Assembly (NCBI GenBank): GCA_963765105.1
Contig: CAVXUW010000002.1
Span: 992,001 to 1,056,000 of the forward strand
From: CALMEC01 sp963765105
GTDB taxonomy: Bacteria > Actinomycetota > Thermoleophilia > Miltoncostaeales > Miltoncostaeaceae
DNA: 64,000 nucleotides
Direction of reading: 5' to 3'
Of the stretch, positions 8,732 through 16,844 are shown one piece after another. Both the position numbers and the translations under genes were made by a program. The stretch's first letter is position 1, and each line of letters starts with the position of its first letter. The notes beneath the pieces were generated by a model, which was given only the letters and a program-made list of their open reading frames with translations, did not search any database and was not told where the DNA came from.

Positions 8732-9433
8732 ATGGACGATGCCTCCGCCCGGGCCGCCCAGCTCGCCGAATACCACGCTGCTGAGGTCCTTTCCTGCACT
8801 CGCTGCGCTCTGCATGAGAGCCGTACGCAGGTCGTTCCCGGAAGTGGTGATCCCAACGCAGACATCCTCTTTGTGGGTGAAGCGCCGGGCTACCACGAGG
8901 ACAAGAACGGTGTGCCCTTTGTTGGTCAGGCGGGAAAGCTCCTCGACACGTTGTTGGCGGGCATTGGCCTGGAACGCGACAACGTGTTCATCGCAAACGT
9001 CTTGAAATGCCGCCCTCCGGGCAACCGCGATCCGCTTGCGGCGGAGATCGACTCCTGTGAGCGCCACCTCTTCCGACAAGTGGGGATCATTCAACCGAAG
9101 ATGATCTGTACCCTCGGCAACTTCGCGACCAAGCTCATCTCCGGTCGGCCGGACGGCATCAGCAAGGTGCATGGCAATGAACGTCCGCTCGAAATCGGCG
9201 GCCACACGGTCCTGCTCTACCCGCTCTACCACCCGGCTGCAGCGCTTTACACCCCGAAGATGCTCCAGGTGCTCGAGGCCGATTTTGCGCGGATCCCCGG
9301 GCTCATCGGTGCCCCGCCGCCCACACCGCTCACTCCGGATACGTCTGCCGACTCTCCCGCCGCCGAGACGTCTCTGGCGGCAGCGCCCCCCGCGACCGGC
9401 GATGGCGCCGCCGAGCAGCTCGGTTTGTTCTGA
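8732..9433 (+). CDS. udg: Type 4 (Fe-S) uracil-DNA glycosylase
   Basis: Removes uracil from DNA to start base-excision repair. Four cysteines, C22, C25, C93 and C109, have the spacing that binds the 4Fe-4S cluster of family 4 enzymes. Motif A is GEAPG at 49-53 and the C-terminal motif is the HPAAAL region. After about residue 195 there is a Pro/Ala/Thr-rich tail, probably disordered. The start ATG at 8732 is chosen over upstream in-frame codons because family members begin shortly before the first Cys pair. It is followed by, and probably coupled to, tsaE. Confidence 0.94.
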   Translation: MDDASARAAQLAEYHAAEVLSCTRCALHESRTQVVPGSGDPNADILFVGEAPGYHEDKNGVPFVGQAGKLLDTLLAGIGLERDNVFIANVLKCRPPGNRDPLAAEIDSCERHLFRQVGIIQPKMICTLGNFATKLISGRPDGISKVHGNERPLEIGGHTVLLYPLYHPAAALYTPKMLQVLEADFARIPGLIGAPPPTPLTPDTSADSPAAETSLAAAPPATGDGAAEQLGLF

Positions 9434-9897
9434 TCAGCATCGTCACGACGAGCGCGGCCGAGACGGAGCGGGTCGGAGCGGCACTCGCGGCGGCCGTGGC
9501 GCCTTCCGGTATCGTGCTGCTTCACGGTCCCCTCGGCGCAGGGAAGACCACGCTCGTGCGCGGGGCGGCACGGTCCTTGGGAATCACCGAACACATCACC
9601 AGCCCCACATTCACGGTCGCACAGCGCTACGAGGGACCGGTACCCGTGGCCCATCTCGACGCGTATCGACTCGGGGCGGTCGACGATGAGGAACTGGGGC
9701 TTGCCCTTGAGGTGATCGGTGACGACGCCATCGCCTTCATCGAATGGCCGGACGCGCTGTCGGCTGGCCTTCCCACTCCCGCGGTCGTTGTCACGCTCGA
9801 GCATGGGGGCGGGGACCGGCGCTTGCTAACGTTGGACAGCCCCGACCCGACACTCCAGGCGGCACTTTCGGAACGTCTTGGTCACCCTCGCACTTGA
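9430..9897 (+). CDS. tsaE: tRNA t6A biosynthesis ATPase TsaE, probable CTG start
   Basis: ATPase subunit of the TsaBDE complex that makes N6-threonylcarbamoyl-adenosine in tRNA. The P-loop is GPLGAGKTT, followed by the family segments TSPTFTVAQRYEG and HLDAYRL. The first ATG/GTG-type codon (GTG at 9496) would remove the conserved N-terminal strand-helix (VTTSAAETERVGAALAAA) before the P-loop. The frame is open upstream, and the best-placed codon is CTG at 9430, overlapping the udg stop as CTGA. That start is an inference. tsaB follows with a 20-bp overlap. Confidence 0.9.
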   Translation: MISIVTTSAAETERVGAALAAAVAPSGIVLLHGPLGAGKTTLVRGAARSLGITEHITSPTFTVAQRYEGPVPVAHLDAYRLGAVDDEELGLALEVIGDDAIAFIEWPDALSAGLPTPAVVVTLEHGGGDRRLLTLDSPDPTLQAALSERLGHPRT

Positions 9898-10570
9898 CAG
9901 CGCCACCCCGGTCCCCAGCCTCGCCCTCCTCGTCGATGGGGACGTCCTGGCGCGCTCGGCTCTTGAACCCGAAACGGGGGCAGGTCGGCGTATCGCCGAA
10001 GAGCTTCACCGTCTGCTGACGGCGGCCAGCGTGCCGGTGAGCGCCCTCGAACGCATTGTGTGCGGTGTCGGCCCTGGCGGCTTCACGGGCATCCGTATTG
10101 GGATTGCGACGGCCATGGGACTCGCTCAGGCGAGGCGGATCCCCGTTGTGGGCGTGTCGTCACTCGAGTCGCTGGCCCTCGGTGCATCGGCGGGGCTGTC
10201 CGACGGCGAGCTCATCGCCCCGGTCATCGACGCCCGACGCAATGAGATCTTCGCGGCGGTCTACCGCATCGACGGCGACGGCACCTTCACGACAATTGTG
10301 GAACCCACCGCAACGTCGGCCGAACCCTTTGTCGACCGGCTCATTGCGTGCAACGAATCCGTCGTGTTGGCCGGCGACGGGGTCCACCGGTGCACCGCCT
10401 TCCTGCGTGGTCCGGTGCGTATCCACCCCGACGAGTCGGCGCATCTGATCGATGCCGTCATGGTGGCGCGCCGCGCCGACACCGGTGGTGAGGTGCCGAT
10501 GCAACCCGTCTACCTGCGTCTGCCCGATGCCGAGGTCAATCGCCAAGCGCGTGCGGAGGCCCCTGCGTGA
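9878..10570 (+). CDS. tsaB: tRNA t6A biosynthesis protein TsaB
   Basis: Partner and scaffold of TsaD in t6A synthesis, with an ASKHA fold. The TTG start gives VTLALDSATPVPSLALL, the usual opening strand with the Asp-Ser pair. GVGPGGFTGIRIGIATAMGLA is the family signature near 63-83. The 230 residues are normal for TsaB. It overlaps tsaE at the 5' end by 20 bp and rimI at the 3' end by 4 bp. Confidence 0.94.
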   Translation: MVTLALDSATPVPSLALLVDGDVLARSALEPETGAGRRIAEELHRLLTAASVPVSALERIVCGVGPGGFTGIRIGIATAMGLAQARRIPVVGVSSLESLALGASAGLSDGELIAPVIDARRNEIFAAVYRIDGDGTFTTIVEPTATSAEPFVDRLIACNESVVLAGDGVHRCTAFLRGPVRIHPDESAHLIDAVMVARRADTGGEVPMQPVYLRLPDAEVNRQARAEAPA

Positions 10571-11052
10571 GCGATGCCCCGGTGCGCGATGCCACCGCCC
10601 CCCGTCTTGCGTTGCGTCGCATGCGGCGTTCCGACCTCGACGCCGTTATGCACATCGAGCGGGAGAGCTATCCCACGCCGTGGGTGCGGCGAATGGTCGA
10701 CACTGAGCTGTCGCGGCCCGAGGGGGTCTGCCTCGTTGCGCTCGCTGCCGATGAGGTGGTGGGCTACATCCTGGTCGCTCCCCTCGTCGATGTCTGGCAC
10801 ATTCTCAACGTGACTGTTCACCCCCTCCACCGCGGGCGGCGGATTGGTGAAGCCCTGGTTCGAGCGGCCATGCGCATCGGCGACCGGCGCAGCAACATCG
10901 GCTACACGCTCGAGGTGCGCGTCTCGAATGATCGTGCAATCCGCCTCTACGAGCGTTTGGGCTTTACGCGCCACGGCGTCCGGCCGCGTTACTACAGCGA
11001 CAACGGCGAAGACGCGGCGATCATGTGGCACCTCGCCGAGGAGCACACATGA
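10567..11052 (+). CDS. rimI: Ribosomal-protein-alanine N-acetyltransferase-like GNAT
   Basis: N-acetyltransferase of the RimI type, conserved next to tsaB and tsaD in many bacteria. The acetyl-CoA site is the VTVHPLHRGRRIGEALV segment (variant of Q/RxxGxG/A), and the C-terminal SNDRAIRLYERLGF is typical. The GTG start overlaps the tsaB stop by 4 bp, and its own stop overlaps tsaD by 4 bp. RimI acetylates S18 in model bacteria; the substrate here is inferred from context. Confidence 0.9.
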   Translation: MSDAPVRDATAPRLALRRMRRSDLDAVMHIERESYPTPWVRRMVDTELSRPEGVCLVALAADEVVGYILVAPLVDVWHILNVTVHPLHRGRRIGEALVRAAMRIGDRRSNIGYTLEVRVSNDRAIRLYERLGFTRHGVRPRYYSDNGEDAAIMWHLAEEHT

Positions 11053-12065
11053 GCCACCCCATTCTTGCGATCGAGACGTCCTGCGACGAGACCGCAGCCG
11101 CGGTTGTGGACGGCCCCAACATTCTCGCCAACATCGTGGCCAGCCAAGCCGAGCTTCACACCCCCTACGGCGGCGTCGTGCCGGAGGTTGCCGCCCGCCA
11201 CCACCTGGGTACGGTCAACGCGGTGATCGATACCGCACTCGACACCGCGGGGATCAGCCTTGACGATGTCGCGGCGGTGGCCGTCACCCAACGGCCCGGG
11301 CTGATTGGCGCCTTGCTTGTGGGGGTCGCAACCGCGAAGGCACTCGCCTATGGGGCGGGGAAGCCGTTGATCATGGTCGATCACTTACATGGGCATATTG
11401 CGGCCTCGTGGCTGACGCCGGTGCGCCGCGAACCACCATTCGTGAGCCTCGTGGCCTCCGGTGGGCACACACGGCTCGATCTGGTGCATGACCTGCGCCG
11501 ACCTCAACTCCTGGGGCAAACCCGTGACGATGCCGCCGGTGAGGCGATCGACAAGGGTGCGCGCCTTCTGGGGTTGGGCTACCCGGGCGGACCGGCGCTC
11601 GAGCGACTCGCCGCGGATGGTGATCGTGAGGCCTTTTCGTTCCCCGTGGGCTTGGGTGGTGCTGCGTCGCGCGACTTTTCCTATGCGGGGGTGAAGACCG
11701 CCTTGCTGTACACCGTCCGCGACCTGGGCGATGATGTGGATGCACATGCTGCAAACCTCGCCGCGTCATATCAGGAAGCTGTCATGCGACCGCTGGCCGA
11801 TCGCCTCATCGCGGCTGCCGTTGAGCATGGGGTCCCGGCCGTCGCGGTCGGGGGTGGTGTCGCGGCCAACGGGCGACTGCGTGAGCTGGTGACGATGCGC
11901 GCCGCCGAACACGGCCTCGAGGTCGCCATCCCAGATCGTGCGTTGTGTACGGACAACGCCGCAATGATTGGCGCGGCCGCACAGTTCTCAGACGTGATCG
12001 CCTGGCCCGACTTTGTGGCGCTCGATGCCATCGCGACGACCCCGCCCGGAGGGATTGCTGCGTGA
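11049..12065 (+). CDS. tsaD: tRNA threonylcarbamoyladenosine transferase TsaD
   Basis: Catalytic subunit that transfers the threonylcarbamoyl group to A37 of ANN-decoding tRNAs. Hallmarks are the opening ILAIETSCDETAAAVV, the PEVAARHH metal region, the second metal-binding motif DHLHGHIAA, LVASGGHTRL and the C-terminal VGGGVAANGRLRE. The ATG at 11049 overlaps the rimI stop (ATGA). The 338 residues are typical. It completes tsaE-tsaB-rimI-tsaD. Confidence 0.97.
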   Translation: MSHPILAIETSCDETAAAVVDGPNILANIVASQAELHTPYGGVVPEVAARHHLGTVNAVIDTALDTAGISLDDVAAVAVTQRPGLIGALLVGVATAKALAYGAGKPLIMVDHLHGHIAASWLTPVRREPPFVSLVASGGHTRLDLVHDLRRPQLLGQTRDDAAGEAIDKGARLLGLGYPGGPALERLAADGDREAFSFPVGLGGAASRDFSYAGVKTALLYTVRDLGDDVDAHAANLAASYQEAVMRPLADRLIAAAVEHGVPAVAVGGGVAANGRLRELVTMRAAEHGLEVAIPDRALCTDNAAMIGAAAQFSDVIAWPDFVALDAIATTPPGGIAA

Positions 12066-14593
12066 ACCGCCGCGCAATGGCCCCATGGATCAAACGCGCC
12101 GGTTTGGTCGCTGCGGGCGCTCTCGCCTCCACCGCGCCGGTACTGCTCGCCGAGAAGACCTCAGACGGGGCTGATGACACTCCATCGTCCGCCCTATACG
12201 CCTCGGCGGCGTGGCGTGACGTGCTCGACTCGGTCGGGGCGCCCGATCGCCCGCCACCCGGACCCACGGAGTCGGCGATCGTCGTGTTGAACGGCGACGC
12301 AATCGCGACGACCGGGCCGGACGGTCGGGCCGCTGCCGCCTCCGCCATCACGCTCCAGCAAGCCACGGCAGAACAGGCGCTCGTCGGCCTCGGTGCCACG
12401 ATCAACTTCCGCTACCGATCGGTCATCAACGGCTTCGCGATTCGCGTACCGACCGGGCGATTGGCGTTGGTGGCGGAGCTTCCCGATGTCAAGTCCATCT
12501 ACCCGGTGACGTATCTCACGCCGGCACAGGCGACCAGTGCAGATCCCGCCGCCCAGCCGCTCCCCGCAGCTCCGGCCGCACCAACGACCCTGCCGACAGT
12601 ACCGCCGCAAGAGACGGCGGGGGGTAGTGATCCCCCGATCATCGCGATGATCGACGCCGGTATCCAATCGGCCCACCCGTGGTTGGGCGGAGGGATCGGG
12701 CCCGACCGACCCATCATCGGCGGCATCGATCACGTCAACGGCAATCCCACCCCGGAGGCATCGCCGCAAGCACGCTTTGCCGAAGCCCACGGCACCGAGC
12801 TCGCCGGCCTTGTGCTGCGCTCGCCGGCGCTGCAGGGGCTCGCCCCTGAGGCCACGCCACGCATGCTCGTTCACCGCGTGGTCGCACGCGAGTTCGTCGA
12901 TGGACGGGTGCGATCTCTTGCCCGAAGCGACCGGGTTCTGGCCGCGCTCGAACGTGCCGTGGACCCGAACCTCGACGGACAGCTCACCGATCGATCCGAA
13001 GTCATTCTGCTCGGCCTGGCCCATGGGTTTGACAGCGGTGGAGATGACCCGCTGGTCGCGGCTGTTGACGCGGCCGACGCCGTCGGCTCCCTGGTGGTCG
13101 CCCCGGCCGGGAACGATGGACCCACCTTCGGTGCCGTCGGAAGCATTGGCGGCCCGGCGGCGTCTGATCGGGTGCTCACCGTAGGGGGACTGAGCTCGGG
13201 CAAGACACCCCGCACCGCGTCGCTGGAACTTGCCGTCGGACCGGCGGCTGCGGCACTCGCCGACGTCCCCCTCATGGGCCCGGCACCCACCAGTGAAGAG
13301 CTGCCTTTTGTCGTGCTGGCCAACGGCGATGCCGTCGCCCGCGGGTCGGAGCTTCGTGACTATGTCGATAGCCAGGGGCGAAGCCGTGTCGTCGGTGCGA
13401 TCGCCATCGTTGCACGCGGTGGTGGTTCGGTTTCCCGGAAGGCCCAGGCTGCGGCGCAGGCCGGTGCACGGGCACTGATTATCTGGGATCAAGATGGCCC
13501 TGGGCTGTTCCCGGGCATCCGCGCCGGCGGGGACGTGCCGATCCCCGTGATTGGTGTGGGCTCGCGACAAGGAGCGCTCCTGCTCGATCGCGCGAACCTG
13601 CGCGGGCGAATCGTCGAAGCGCCACAGACCGACACCGCGCGGGCCGTGGCCACGTTCTCCTCGCGCGGGCCCACCGCCTCCGGGCAAATGAAGCCCGATC
13701 TCATTGCACCGGCCGTAGACGTCGAGACGGCGTACCCGGGTGTGACGGGCGAGGCACTGGTTGCGAACGCGAGCGGCACGAGCGCCGCCGCCGCCCAAGT
13801 GGCGGCCATGGCGCTTCGCGTCCGTGCCCAACGGCCGGATCTCTCCACCGCCGATGTGCGCAGCTTGATGGTTCAGTCCGCAGTCGGTGTCAGTGGGGCC
13901 GGCGTCAGTGGCGTGAGCCCGGGAGTCGCACGCGTGCCCGACATGCGGGCCATGACGGTCAACCCGGCCGTGATCTCGGGGCGACGTACCGCGGGAGCAC
14001 CCACCACGTTCCCGTTCACGGTTCGCGATGTTGCGGGAGCCGGTGGTCAGTTCCGCGTTGCTCTAAGCGATGAGTCCGGTGTCGTTGTTCCCCCCGGTGA
14101 GCCCATCATGGTTGCGCCCGGCGGCAGCGCACCGGCCACCCTGACGATTCCTGCGGGTCGCGCTCCGTTGGCAGGTACCGTCCATGTGCTCGACACCACG
14201 GGCGCAACCGTCGCTGTCGCACCCTTTGCCGCCAGTTCACCGGTCACGGTTCCCTCGGCATCTCTGGGGGTGCCGGAGATTCGTTCCGCCGGTTCGGCTG
14301 TTGAGGCTCGTGTCGCCATCGGTGTGGTCGACCGGCGCAGCGCGATGATCGTCGTGTCGCCGGTTCATGACCTGGGTTTGTGGCTCGTGCCTGCCGGTGG
14401 TGGCGAACCCATTCGCATGGCGGGGGAGAAGCAGCGCGGCGACTGGGCGGCGGGCACATACCGGTTTGCGTTGACCCGCAATCGTGCCAACGGTCAGGAG
14501 ATTCCCGCGGGCCGGTACCGACTCCGCGTTGCGGCGGTGGGCGTCGATGGCCGTCGCCTGGTGCGAAGCAGTGCCCCGTTTCGTTTGGGCTAG
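12062..14593 (+). CDS. Secreted subtilisin-like serine protease (S8) with PA-type insert
   Basis: An 843-residue exported protease. A basic start and hydrophobic stretch (about residues 10-30) form a signal peptide. An I9-like propeptide (about 70-155) and a Pro/Ala linker follow. The catalytic triad is visible: D198 in IAMIDAGI, H243 in AEAHGTEL and S574 in ASGTSAAAA; the family more often has GTSMAAP. A PA-like domain is inserted near 400-500. The C-terminal 220 residues look like beta-sandwich domains. The GTG start overlaps the tsaD stop by 4 bp, so translation is coupled to a housekeeping operon, which is unusual for a secreted protease. An ATG at 12077 is an alternative start. Confidence 0.92.
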   Translation: MNRRAMAPWIKRAGLVAAGALASTAPVLLAEKTSDGADDTPSSALYASAAWRDVLDSVGAPDRPPPGPTESAIVVLNGDAIATTGPDGRAAAASAITLQQATAEQALVGLGATINFRYRSVINGFAIRVPTGRLALVAELPDVKSIYPVTYLTPAQATSADPAAQPLPAAPAAPTTLPTVPPQETAGGSDPPIIAMIDAGIQSAHPWLGGGIGPDRPIIGGIDHVNGNPTPEASPQARFAEAHGTELAGLVLRSPALQGLAPEATPRMLVHRVVAREFVDGRVRSLARSDRVLAALERAVDPNLDGQLTDRSEVILLGLAHGFDSGGDDPLVAAVDAADAVGSLVVAPAGNDGPTFGAVGSIGGPAASDRVLTVGGLSSGKTPRTASLELAVGPAAAALADVPLMGPAPTSEELPFVVLANGDAVARGSELRDYVDSQGRSRVVGAIAIVARGGGSVSRKAQAAAQAGARALIIWDQDGPGLFPGIRAGGDVPIPVIGVGSRQGALLLDRANLRGRIVEAPQTDTARAVATFSSRGPTASGQMKPDLIAPAVDVETAYPGVTGEALVANASGTSAAAAQVAAMALRVRAQRPDLSTADVRSLMVQSAVGVSGAGVSGVSPGVARVPDMRAMTVNPAVISGRRTAGAPTTFPFTVRDVAGAGGQFRVALSDESGVVVPPGEPIMVAPGGSAPATLTIPAGRAPLAGTVHVLDTTGATVAVAPFAASSPVTVPSASLGVPEIRSAGSAVEARVAIGVVDRRSAMIVVSPVHDLGLWLVPAGGGEPIRMAGEKQRGDWAAGTYRFALTRNRANGQEIPAGRYRLRVAAVGVDGRRLVRSSAPFRLG

Positions 14594-14642
14594 GGCGCTC
14601 GGGCACTTGCGGCGGTCGCGCCGGCCGAATAGTTTGTAGCGA

Positions 14643-14659
14643 AACGACACAAAGTCGTT
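14643..14659. promoter_or_regulatory. Inverted repeat upstream of rex
   Basis: AACGAC-ACAAA-GTCGTT is a perfect 6-bp dyad with a 5-nt spacer, about 25 bp before the rex start. It might be an autoregulatory operator, but it does not match the TTGTGAA-N4-TTCACAA Rex consensus. Confidence 0.3.
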
Positions 14660-14682
14660 GCGAGGGATATGTCGGAGGACTT

Positions 14683-15306
14683 GTGGCGCAAGATCGGCTC
14701 ACACTCGGAGTGGCGGCACGGCTCTCCCGGTACCTGCAGGTGCTGACGCAAGCGAAGAAGATGGGGAAGAACTCCATCTCGTCGCAGGCGATCTCTGAGT
14801 ACACAAATGTCAACCCCACGCAGATCCGTCGTGACCTGTCCGGGTTCGGCAAGTTCGGCAAGCGCGGTGTGGGCTACGACATCGACATCCTTATCGCCCA
14901 GATCCGCAAGATCCTACGCACCTCGGGTCAGCACAACATCGCGCTGTTCGGCGCGGGAAACCTCGGCCTGGCAATCGCCAGCTCCGGAGTGTTCGCCGAC
15001 CACGGCTTCAAGATCTCCGCGATCTTCGACGTCGACCCCAGCAAGGTCGGCATCCGCGTCGGCGAGATCGTCGTTCGTCACTACACCGAGCTGCCACAAG
15101 TCATCGGCGATGACGGCATCATGGTGGGCGTTCTGGCCGTGCCGGGAAACACCGCGCAGATGGTGGCGGATGACCTTGTGGCCTCGGGAGTCAAAATCAT
15201 CTTCAACTACTCGGACGCGCTGCTGTCGGTGCCGTCCGACGTGACGGTTCACACGTCGAGCCCGGCCGTTGAGCTTCTCTACGCGCTCTACTTCTATCTG
15301 ACGTAG
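14683..15306 (+). CDS. rex: Redox-sensing transcriptional repressor Rex
   Basis: Homodimeric repressor that leaves DNA when NADH binds, controlling respiration and fermentation genes. The N-terminal winged helix contains the recognition region YTNVNPTQIRRDLSGFGKFG. The Rossmann motif is ALFGAGNLGLAI, followed by ISAIFDVDPSKVG. The 207 residues are typical. GTG at 14683 is preferred because GGAGG sits 4 nt upstream and the product begins just before the conserved helix. The next gene starts 2 bp after the stop. Confidence 0.95.
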   Translation: MAQDRLTLGVAARLSRYLQVLTQAKKMGKNSISSQAISEYTNVNPTQIRRDLSGFGKFGKRGVGYDIDILIAQIRKILRTSGQHNIALFGAGNLGLAIASSGVFADHGFKISAIFDVDPSKVGIRVGEIVVRHYTELPQVIGDDGIMVGVLAVPGNTAQMVADDLVASGVKIIFNYSDALLSVPSDVTVHTSSPAVELLYALYFYLT

Positions 15307-15308
15307 CC

Positions 15309-15836
15309 GTGGCGACCGTTCTGACCCTTCCGGGCTGGCTCAACTCCGGCCCCCGGCACTGGCAGACCCTCTGGGAAGAGGAGCACCCCGGGGTTGAACG
15401 CGTCGTGCACGACAACTGGGAGACTCCCGATTGCGATGCCTGGATCGAGCGGCTCGACGAGACGATCGCGCGCACGGGACACGACGTCGTTGTTGCCGCC
15501 CACAGCATGGGCTGCATTCTCCTTGCGCGTTGGGCGGCCCTGAGTGAACGGCCCCTTCGTGGAGCTCTCCTGGTCGCAGTGCCCGACCCGGATGGCCCGG
15601 TGTTCCCGGCCGGGGCGACGGGGTTCTGGATCCCGCGTGATCGGATCCCGTTTCCTACGATCGTCGTCGCGAGCAGCGACGATCCGTTTGCCGACATGAG
15701 CTTCAGTCAGCAGGTTGCCGCAGAATGGGGAAGCCGACTCTTCGACGGGGGCCTGCGGGGCCACCTCAACGGTGAGAGCGGCCTCGGAAGTTGGCCGGAT
15801 GGATGGGCGCGCGTGGACGAGCTTCAGGAGCTCTGA
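15309..15836 (+). CDS. RBBP9/YdeN-family serine hydrolase
   Basis: Small alpha/beta hydrolase of 175 residues. The nucleophile is the Ser of AHSMG near residue 60. The acid is in SSDDPF, and the His lies in GHLNGESGLGSW, a segment diagnostic of the RBBP9 family. The physiological substrate is unknown. It starts 2 bp after rex, so it is probably co-transcribed, and it overlaps the convergent downstream gene by 13 bp. Confidence 0.88.
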   Translation: MATVLTLPGWLNSGPRHWQTLWEEEHPGVERVVHDNWETPDCDAWIERLDETIARTGHDVVVAAHSMGCILLARWAALSERPLRGALLVAVPDPDGPVFPAGATGFWIPRDRIPFPTIVVASSDDPFADMSFSQQVAAEWGSRLFDGGLRGHLNGESGLGSWPDGWARVDELQEL

Positions 15837-16456
15837 CGCGTCACGTCGTACGAGAACCGGCCGCCGACGTTCGTGAACCCCATACGTTCCAGGTAGCGAG
15901 TGTGATCCGGGCTGCCGCCCGATGTGGCCAATCGGCTGACGCCGAGCGTGCGAAAGACATCGCCGCGCGAGTTCAGGAGGTAATCCCCGACGCGAAAGTC
16001 GCGAAACTGAGGGGCGACGTAGTCGAGGGCAACCTCGAGGGTCTCGCCATGGCGATGACCAATCATCATTCCGGCCGGCACGAGGTCCCGAAGGGTCACG
16101 AGCACGGGAGTTGTCGCAGAGGCATCGTGGCGAAACTCCGGTTGGAACCGGGCGATGTCGGCGGCGTGAAACCGGAGAAACTCCTGGACGTAGGGGCTGT
16201 CGGGCGACATCGTCACGACGCTGAAGTTCTCATTCTGGCGGCGTGAACGCACCAGAAACCATACGTTGATCCCGACAATCAGGAGGTTGAGCAACGCAAC
16301 CGGGTAGGCCTCGATCAACGCTCCGTAGATCGTGAAGCACACCGCGCCGATCAGGTTGATCCACCGCAGCCGCACGATCGAACGCATCGCCATCGACAGG
16401 GCAATCAGCGCCGACGCGGCGTATCCCAGCACTTGCAAGCCGAGTGACGACGTCAT
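15824..16456 (-). CDS. YgjV-like membrane protein with C-terminal GNAT-like domain
   Basis: The first 80 residues hold three hydrophobic helices with the YgjV-type pattern (LGYAASALIALSMAMRSI, then RWINLIGAVCFTIYGAL). The remaining 130 residues look like a soluble acyltransferase fold; the segment RYLERMGF resembles the last helix of GNAT proteins, and VPAGMMIGHRHGETLEVALD its central strands. No function is known for this architecture. The gene overlaps the 3' end of the RBBP9-like gene, so the two are convergent. Confidence 0.75.
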   Translation of the reverse strand: MTSSLGLQVLGYAASALIALSMAMRSIVRLRWINLIGAVCFTIYGALIEAYPVALLNLLIVGINVWFLVRSRRQNENFSVVTMSPDSPYVQEFLRFHAADIARFQPEFRHDASATTPVLVTLRDLVPAGMMIGHRHGETLEVALDYVAPQFRDFRVGDYLLNSRGDVFRTLGVSRLATSGGSPDHTRYLERMGFTNVGGRFSYDVTRQSS

Positions 16457-16569
16457 GGTCGAATCCGGGTGGATGTCATCAGTTGATCGTAGTCGAGCGA
16501 CAGGGCTTGGCGGTCCGAGTCCCTCCCTGTTACTTTTGAGGTTCTAGTGAGCATTCTGGAGGATTGATT

Positions 16570-16803
16570 TTGGGTGGCGGTCATCCCATGAGGTTGCCGA
16601 GAGGTGTTCCGTTCATCGTGGCCGGTGTTGCGGCAACCGTGGGCGCCGGGTTCGTCGACCAAGCCCTCTACGACGTGACCTCCGACGCCGAAGACCTCCG
16701 TCTGACGTTCATGTACGCGGCGGCCAAGCGCAGCCTGGCGGTGGCCGGCGGTGTGCTTCTGGCCGTTGGTGTTGCGCTCGAGTTGGCAAAGATCGCTCGC
16801 TGA
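16570..16803 (+). CDS. Small hydrophobic membrane protein
   Basis: I do not recognise the family. The 77-residue product has a hydrophobic helix near its N-terminus (FIVAGVAATVGAGFV) and a second near the C-terminus (RSLAVAGGVLLAVGVALEL) separated by an acidic turn, so it is a likely two-helix membrane protein. TTG at 16570 is chosen because GGAGG ends 7 nt before it; an ATG at 16588 would also work but lacks that spacing. It stands alone between the YgjV-like gene and the GCS2 ligase. Confidence 0.6.
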   Translation: MGGGHPMRLPRGVPFIVAGVAATVGAGFVDQALYDVTSDAEDLRLTFMYAAAKRSLAVAGGVLLAVGVALELAKIAR

Positions 16804-16831
16804 GCGGCGGCGTCGGGTTCGGGGCCGTTGC

Positions 16832-16837
16832 TAAGCT
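16832..16837 (+). promoter_or_regulatory. Predicted -10 box (TAAGCT), leaderless start
   Basis: TAAGCT ends 7 nt before the GTG at 16845 of the carboxylate-amine ligase gene. Confidence 0.45.
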
Positions 16838-16844
16838 CCCTCAG

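Noticed and set aside
12194..13831. 545-codon open frame opposite the subtilase
   Set aside because: The plus-strand product has a full S8 triad; the antisense product is Arg/Gly-rich without domains.
14626..14660. Rex operator in front of rex
   Set aside because: TTTGT and ACAAA occur, but with spacing and sequence unlike the known Rex site; only the short AACGAC/GTCGTT dyad was kept as a weak feature.
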